Shown here piece after piece: positions 60,001 through 64,000 of a stretch of 64,000 nt of DNA. The stretch lies in contig NC_088301.1 in NCBI RefSeq assembly GCF_032854445.1, positions 17,991,223 through 18,055,222 of the forward strand, given 5' to 3'. Numbering within the stretch: position 1 is the stretch's first letter; the number at the start of each line of letters is the position of its first letter. Under the pieces are notes generated by a model. That model saw nothing but the letters and a program-made list of their open reading frames with translations, was not told where the DNA came from and did no database searches. The position numbers and the translations under genes are program-made. Origin of the DNA: Liolophura sinensis. Taxonomy: Eukaryota > Mollusca > Polyplacophora > Chitonida > Chitonidae.

Positions 60001-62287
60001 TAAATGATTCTGTTTTCTTAATGACTCCAGCTCACCCATCTCATGCATCCATAACAGTTTTATTTAAAATATGTTGTAAAACAGCCTAAGAATGCCCTTC
60101 CACACAGTGTTGTGTGAAAATTGCACGCCCACATAAGTTTGTGTACCAGCAATATACAACTTGCTCAATGTATATGTATGTACAACTGATACACATTTCA
60201 TTGTGCAATGTTTTTAGAGAGTACTGCAATGTTTTAGAGAGTACACGCCTTTACAAGAACATGTATGTGAACAGTTTTAATTCGCTAATACCAAACGGCG
60301 TTTACCAGTACCTTTTATTTCTTATGATTTCACGTCAACATTATTCGCTGTTGTTATGTATGACTATTTAACGTTTTCATGTACTGTTAGTCTGCGGTCG
60401 TTTGTGAAAGCATAACAGGCCCTGTTATATGTGTACAGCGCGGACCGGATTGAAAGCACTGCTTCGTTTATTTCATTGGCTGTTAATTCTGTGTTTAAGA
60501 ATAGTTGAATCCACCTGGAACGTATATAAGCCGTGTTTTCTGTGCAGAGAGGAGGTATTTTTGCTGCATCCACTGGGAGCCAGGAGAGTGTGCGACGCTC
60601 TCGTATCGAGTCCATTATATTGATATGAGCTGGTGATGCCAGTTTCGTTTGGGAGGACAGATTTCTATGCCGGCACCGTTTGTGTACCACAGTTGTACTG
60701 ATGTCTGGTTTAAGTGAATTTCTGCGGAAGTCACGTTTATTGGTGTTCGGATCTTTATTATTATTATACAGTGTTGACTGTGTAATTTGTTTAACACGCT
60801 GACCTCACCTGACCGACAAGGTCGTCAAGGACTCTAAACTGAAGTTTTCAGTTTTGTAAAGGACGTTCGTTCTGCCACAAGGTGACATTACTCTACGTCT
60901 CTGAACGGCTCGTTTGTGAGCTTCTGCGGGAACTGTGACTGATCTGAAGTGGATTATACCTCCATGCCTGGATTTACCCTGTGTTGTGCTCTGCGGGTGT
61001 GACGTCATTCAAAGGCTTGACTGTTCCAGTTCTGTGTAACCTGTGTACTGTGTTCGCGTTCGCTAACCTAGCGAAGAACCTGACTGGGACAACTTGTGAC
61101 TTGTGTGAATTGTGTGTTGATCCTATGGTCTTTACGTTGGATTTCCTGGAATACGTTCCTTGGGATGCAAAGGTGAACTGGAAACTTTTAAAGACCGGTA
61201 ATACTGATGTGTATGTTTTTTACGTTGTTGTTGTTGAACTGTCTAAAACTGTACGTCTCATTTTATATATAAAGCTTTGTTTACATTGTAATATTGAGTC
61301 ACTGAGTCTGTTTTCTGTTGCTGTTTTCAATACCGTAACACTGTATAACACTTACGTGTGTCACATTTCAGACCAGAGTATCCCGCCATGCACTTGGGTG
61401 TCCTTAGGGGACAGTGCCCGACTCTTGTGTTACAGACAGACGGTCCCTCAGTACAGTTCCCACATCTCTTCACACAGTCTGGTCCATACGTTCCGGGGGT
61501 ACATACTGATACATAGATGATCAATAACTGATACAGTAGGCCTACAAATGGGCATTTTTCGACACGACCGCGAAAGATAGATAGTGTAATATAGATGGAC
61601 ATTTACCACACACAGTGAATAAAACGACGCTCAGAAAATGTGATTCGCCAAGCATCACAGCGATGATAATATGATAATTTGTATTTATTTCCTATGCAGC
61701 AATTAGAAGACAATGCCTTTTATATTTGAACAATGTATCTAATACGTACAGACTTCTATGTTTTATGTTTAATTTTTACGCCGTTGTTTCAAGATGGTAC
61801 TGCCTTCAGCTGTCCCACGAGCAAAAAGAAAAATAAAGCTTAAGTGTACGTATATAATACTGTAGTCAAACTTACATTGTAAAACTTGCAGTTGTATCAT
61901 TAAACCATAAAAGTCATATCCAAATTTCAGAAATCTCCTTAGATAGGGCGTATAGGTACTTTCTAGAAAAATCTCTAAACAATGTTTTGTACTGATATTT
62001 ACATATACGTGAATAGTTCAGTTTCGCTGAAAACAAATGGCTGTTACAAAATAAGCTGATTCATTCGAACTTCGTTTCACTTTTACTCTTGATTTCTTAT
62101 CATTTCACGTCGATGTCACTGCCTACATAAATCTTACCTGTGTCACATTTCTCACCAAAATATCCCGGCAAGCGTCTGGGTGTCGTCTGGGGACAGAGCC
62201 CCGATAATGTGTTACAGGCAGACGGTCCAACACCACACTTCCCACATATGTTCTCACACTCTGCTCCATGTGTCCCGGGGGTACATA
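56930..62287 (-). CDS. Gene 2 (partial): EGF-repeat transmembrane receptor without phosphatase domain
   Basis: Five exons join in phase on the minus strand: EGF-like modules at 62,138-62,287, 61,356-61,505 and 59,652-59,801, a TM exon at 57,307-57,400 and a tail exon 56,930-57,089 ending in TGA. The cytoplasmic tail is only about 52 residues, with a basic start and a lone SSLYDT tyrosine near the end, and no PTP or kinase. EGF exons and surrounding introns are collinear with gene 1, so this is a tandem paralogue of its ectodomain. The 5' part, including signal peptide, is not in the window; a broken lectin exon lies at 63.2 kb. One EGF module has lost a cysteine and one intron carries an LTR-like insertion near the donor, so the gene may be decaying. 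A later splice into a distant phosphatase cannot be excluded. Confidence 0.7.
57307..57400 (-). CDS. Gene 2 transmembrane exon
   Basis: The exon is 94 bases, phase 1-2 as in gene 1. It encodes NSKDYTGVIAGSAVGISL and VVMITGAIIIFM, a small-residue-rich hydrophobic helix. Its sequence is unlike the gene 1 helix although position and phases agree. Confidence 0.78.
57470..57690. repeat. Minisatellite of CTGTTAGC-CTGGAGTAGAGG units
   Basis: About five diverged units of some 34-60 bases containing CTGGAGTAGAGG, ATAGGGTC and GCTGTTAG. It lies in the gene 2 intron just upstream of the TM exon. Confidence 0.65.
57735..58060 (-). pseudogene. Penelope-like element reverse transcriptase fragment
   Basis: The minus-strand frame reads GHRYIDIKSN, YVKFGETIYQQ, then VPMGTNCAP, the signature of Penelope-like reverse transcriptases. 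After a poly-C run (57,868-57,878) the homology moves to other frames: ADLYLFSYEYDYAQ, then a stop, then SFTKRYIDDRLVLNN (RYIDD at about 57,752-57,769). The copy is frameshifted and interrupted, so inactive. It lies in the intron between the TM exon and EGF exon c of gene 2. Confidence 0.75.
58862..59075 (-). mobile_element. SINE family 1 copy in a gene 2 intron
   Basis: Minus orientation: CAGCATTATGGTGGGAGGAA, GATCATCCGCAGGTTGCAGG, AGAGGAAGCCGGCATGAGCT, then a tRNA-like head ending ACAACTGAGCCACGTAGG. The distal tail is missing. It is among the least diverged copies. Confidence 0.85.
59652..59801 (-). CDS. Gene 2 EGF-like exon c
   Basis: The exon is 150 bases, phase 1-1, encoding [30 protein letters not shown], then [13 protein letters not shown]. 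The final G combines with AT of the TM exon to give Asp. Confidence 0.86.
60352..61340. mobile_element. LTR-like element, copy 2 (989 bases) in a gene 2 intron
   Basis: Nearly identical to 16,875-17,874 in the same orientation, with scattered substitutions and small deletions, one of 9 bases. It is flanked by CTGT on both sides (60,348-60,351 and 61,341-61,344). It splits the intron right next to the donor of the EGF exon at 61,356-61,505. An open frame of 179 codons (60,981-61,520) only arises by running out of the element into antisense exon sequence. Confidence 0.78.
61356..61505 (-). CDS. Gene 2 EGF-like exon b
   Basis: The exon is 150 bases, phase 1-1, encoding CTPGTYGPDCVKRCGNC, CNTRVGHCPLRTP, then CMAGYSGLKCDT. 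All cysteines are kept. The donor is C|GTAAGTG; the LTR-like element's target duplication begins at intron position 12 and the element itself at position 16. Confidence 0.84.
62138..62287 (-). CDS. Gene 2 EGF-like exon a (one conserved Cys lost)
   Basis: The exon is 150 bases, phase 1-1, encoding CTPGTHGAECENICGKC, ACNTLSGLCPQTTP, then RRLPGYFGEKCDTG. Sister modules read (R/K)C(M/I)PGY where this has RRLPGY, so one disulphide partner is missing. Splice sites look intact (donor GTAAGA). Confidence 0.82.
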
Positions 62288-63215
62288 CTAATATATACAT
62301 AATAAATAACTGATGCAGTAGGCTTACACATTGGGCATTTTCACTACGGCATAGGGAACAAAGGTAGAAATCTTCCCGCCAACAACCAGAAGACAATACC
62401 TTTTTATACACGTAACTGAATAATATGCCTATTTCTGTTTTTTTTTTAACTACTAAAACTCATCCATGTCATGCACCCAGAACTGTTTTATTCACAGACT
62501 GTTACCGTTTGACATTACACTGTTTTCCTTTAATTAATAATGTGATAATAAACAGTAAGATTCTCCGATATATGACACATCTGGGTGAAGAATGACCTTT
62601 TAGCGTATCTCTGTTTCGACAATGTTAAAACTGTACGTGTACAACTCTACACGACCTTCACCACTATGATATTGTACAATGATTATGATTGTGTAAAGGC
62701 ACCGCTGTGTTAGGGATTGAGTTGAAAGACACAGCCCACCCATGTAAAATGTCTCGTACCTGTGGCCTTCTTTCAAACACCAAAGGATAATAAAATCATT
62801 TTGCCATTGTATGATCTGTTCGTAATTAGAGAATATGTTTTCACCATGACTTGAATTAGACCTGCAGTAATGACAGTATATTTTTATATCTTGCCAACTG
62901 ACATTATCACTTGAACATATTAATACATTATTCAACATATTGATAAACAGAAAAATCTAATTTTATGGCAATGGTGTAGTGAGAATAGACAACGTTGCAC
63001 AGGAGAGCTTCATTCCCACCGCTTTAGAAGAAAAATGGTGGAAACATTTGTTTCCTTACATAATGAAACGCTGTAATATTGTCAACCAAATATCAGCTTC
63101 TTTTTATGTTTCTTTCTTTGTGTGCTTTAATACTGGTCACATTATATTAAATCGCTCTCATGCAATTAACTATTATACATGTGGATGGCGTAAATGGTGA
63201 TCTCAGATAACTTAA

Positions 63216-63280
63216 CAAAAATCTGTAACTTACATAGAGTAAGGAATGGGGAATTAGTTATCATAGCCTTCACTGTGCTC
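63216..63280 (-). pseudogene. Truncated lectin exon (copy of gene 1 exon 4)
   Basis: The 3' end of the fucolectin C-terminal exon is recognisable together with its downstream intron (to about 63,060). The donor GTAAG has become TTAAG, CEVQ has become CKLQ, and homology stops at about 63,281, so the upstream two thirds of the exon are missing. Confidence 0.72.
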
Positions 63281-63589
63281 CTAGCACATGGCCATTGGGA
63301 TTACACGTATTGTATTGTATAGTATTTTCACCATAAGTGTAATTAGAAAACGTGTTGACAGAAAATAAAGCATGGCGGGAATAATCTCACAAAGGGCTTG
63401 ATCTATTCCGAGGAAGTACAAATATGTAAGATGGCGCTGGTTGTATGTGAAATCTAAGTAAATAATAACAGAGTAAACGTTTTACATATTTAAGAAGAAC
63501 ACTAAGCAGTGTCACGTGCCAAAAGAAATTCTGTTGTGCATGGCTATGAGACATTTTTATGTTTGGAAATAAGTCAGAATTGTTTCATC

Positions 63590-64000
63590 AAGTAATCTTT
63601 TATTTTGTTTTGGATACATTTGGTTTTGTTAATATTTAAAGATAGCCTGTTTGAAGTCATCCAGTCACGAATATTTTCGAGTTCAGTAGACATGGTAGTG
63701 ACTACTTCGTTTATATTTCTGGATAGACACACTTGTGTCATCGGCGAATAATACATATTTCAGTACAGTGGTGAGACTAGTTATGTCGTTGATATAGTGA
63801 AGAGATAAGATGGCCCATATGATTGACCCCTGTGGGACTCCACAGATAGCTTGGGCAAAAGAGGAAACTTTGGATTCACATTGGACACACTGAGTTCGGC
63901 CACCTAAATATCTTGACAGCCATAGGAGTGGTTTGGCATGAAAGCCGTAATGTTTAAGTTTAGGCAGCAGTATCTTGTGATCCACGCTATCAAATGCTTT
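63590..64000 (-). pseudogene. LINE-type reverse transcriptase fragment, runs off the window
   Basis: The minus-strand frame begins at the window edge with KAFDSVDHKILLPKLKHYG, continues GVPQGSI and YINDI, then VLFADDTSVS, the classic non-LTR reverse transcriptase blocks of the Jockey/CR1-like group. It shifts frame near 63,720 and continues as MSTELENIRDWMTSNRLS, LNINKTK. It is a 5'-open, 3'-decayed copy. Confidence 0.82.

Noticed and set aside
60981-61520. 179-codon plus-strand frame, longest in the window
   Set aside because: It starts in the LTR-like element and continues antisense through EGF exon b; the copy at 17.5 kb stops much earlier.

Overview
The window is animal nuclear DNA, AT-rich and intron-rich, and most likely from a mollusc. 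The evidence is coding exons of 37 to 234 bases with GT-AG borders, tRNA-derived SINEs of a type I know from molluscan genomes, remnants of LINE and Penelope-like reverse transcriptases, and many TACATGTA-like words. The species cannot be named from this. No bacterial gene, rRNA, free-standing tRNA or CRISPR array was seen. Almost all exons were found by translating by hand and matching splice phases, because most are too short to stand out as open frames.

Gene 1 fills about 5.1-32.4 kb on the minus strand. It is a receptor-type protein tyrosine phosphatase with a lectin-like ectodomain. Reading down the coordinates it has a signal-peptide exon (32.4 kb, frameshifted here), a short EGF-like exon (29.5 kb), a fucolectin-type domain on two exons (28.4 and 26.0 kb), three EGF-like exons (25.1, 24.4 and 23.9 kb), a transmembrane exon (20.5 kb), a basic and acidic juxtamembrane part (20.0 and 16.1 kb), and two phosphatase domains on fifteen exons (16.1-5.1 kb). 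All phases join without conflict, giving about 1,025 residues. D1 keeps KNRY, WPDHG and [10 protein letters not shown] and should be active. D2 has lost the WPD loop and the catalytic arginine ([10 protein letters not shown]) and is probably a pseudophosphatase.

Between 29 and 43.5 kb the 5' end of gene 1 (upstream DNA, signal exon, first EGF-like exon) occurs as three degraded tandem copies. The only intact signal-peptide exon is in the distal copy at 42.8 kb. The first EGF-like exon of that copy is dead, with a stop codon and a deletion.

From 44 to 54.2 kb lies a large imperfect inverted repeat of about 9 kb. It interrupts a 36-base minisatellite that continues in the same orientation on both sides. 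The 54.5-56.9 kb stretch shows no gene.

Gene 2, 56.9-62.3 kb on the minus strand, is a partial paralogue: three EGF-like exons, a transmembrane exon, and a short tail that ends in a stop with no phosphatase domain. A decayed lectin exon lies at 63.2 kb. A 989-base LTR-like element sits 15 bases inside the intron beyond one of its splice donors; a 1,000-base sister copy is in a gene 1 intron at 16.9 kb.

Read together, the region looks like a tandem family of lectin/EGF receptors in which one member signals through a phosphatase and a neighbour keeps an EGF ectodomain without it. SINEs, small TIR elements and old retroelements fill the introns and spacers.
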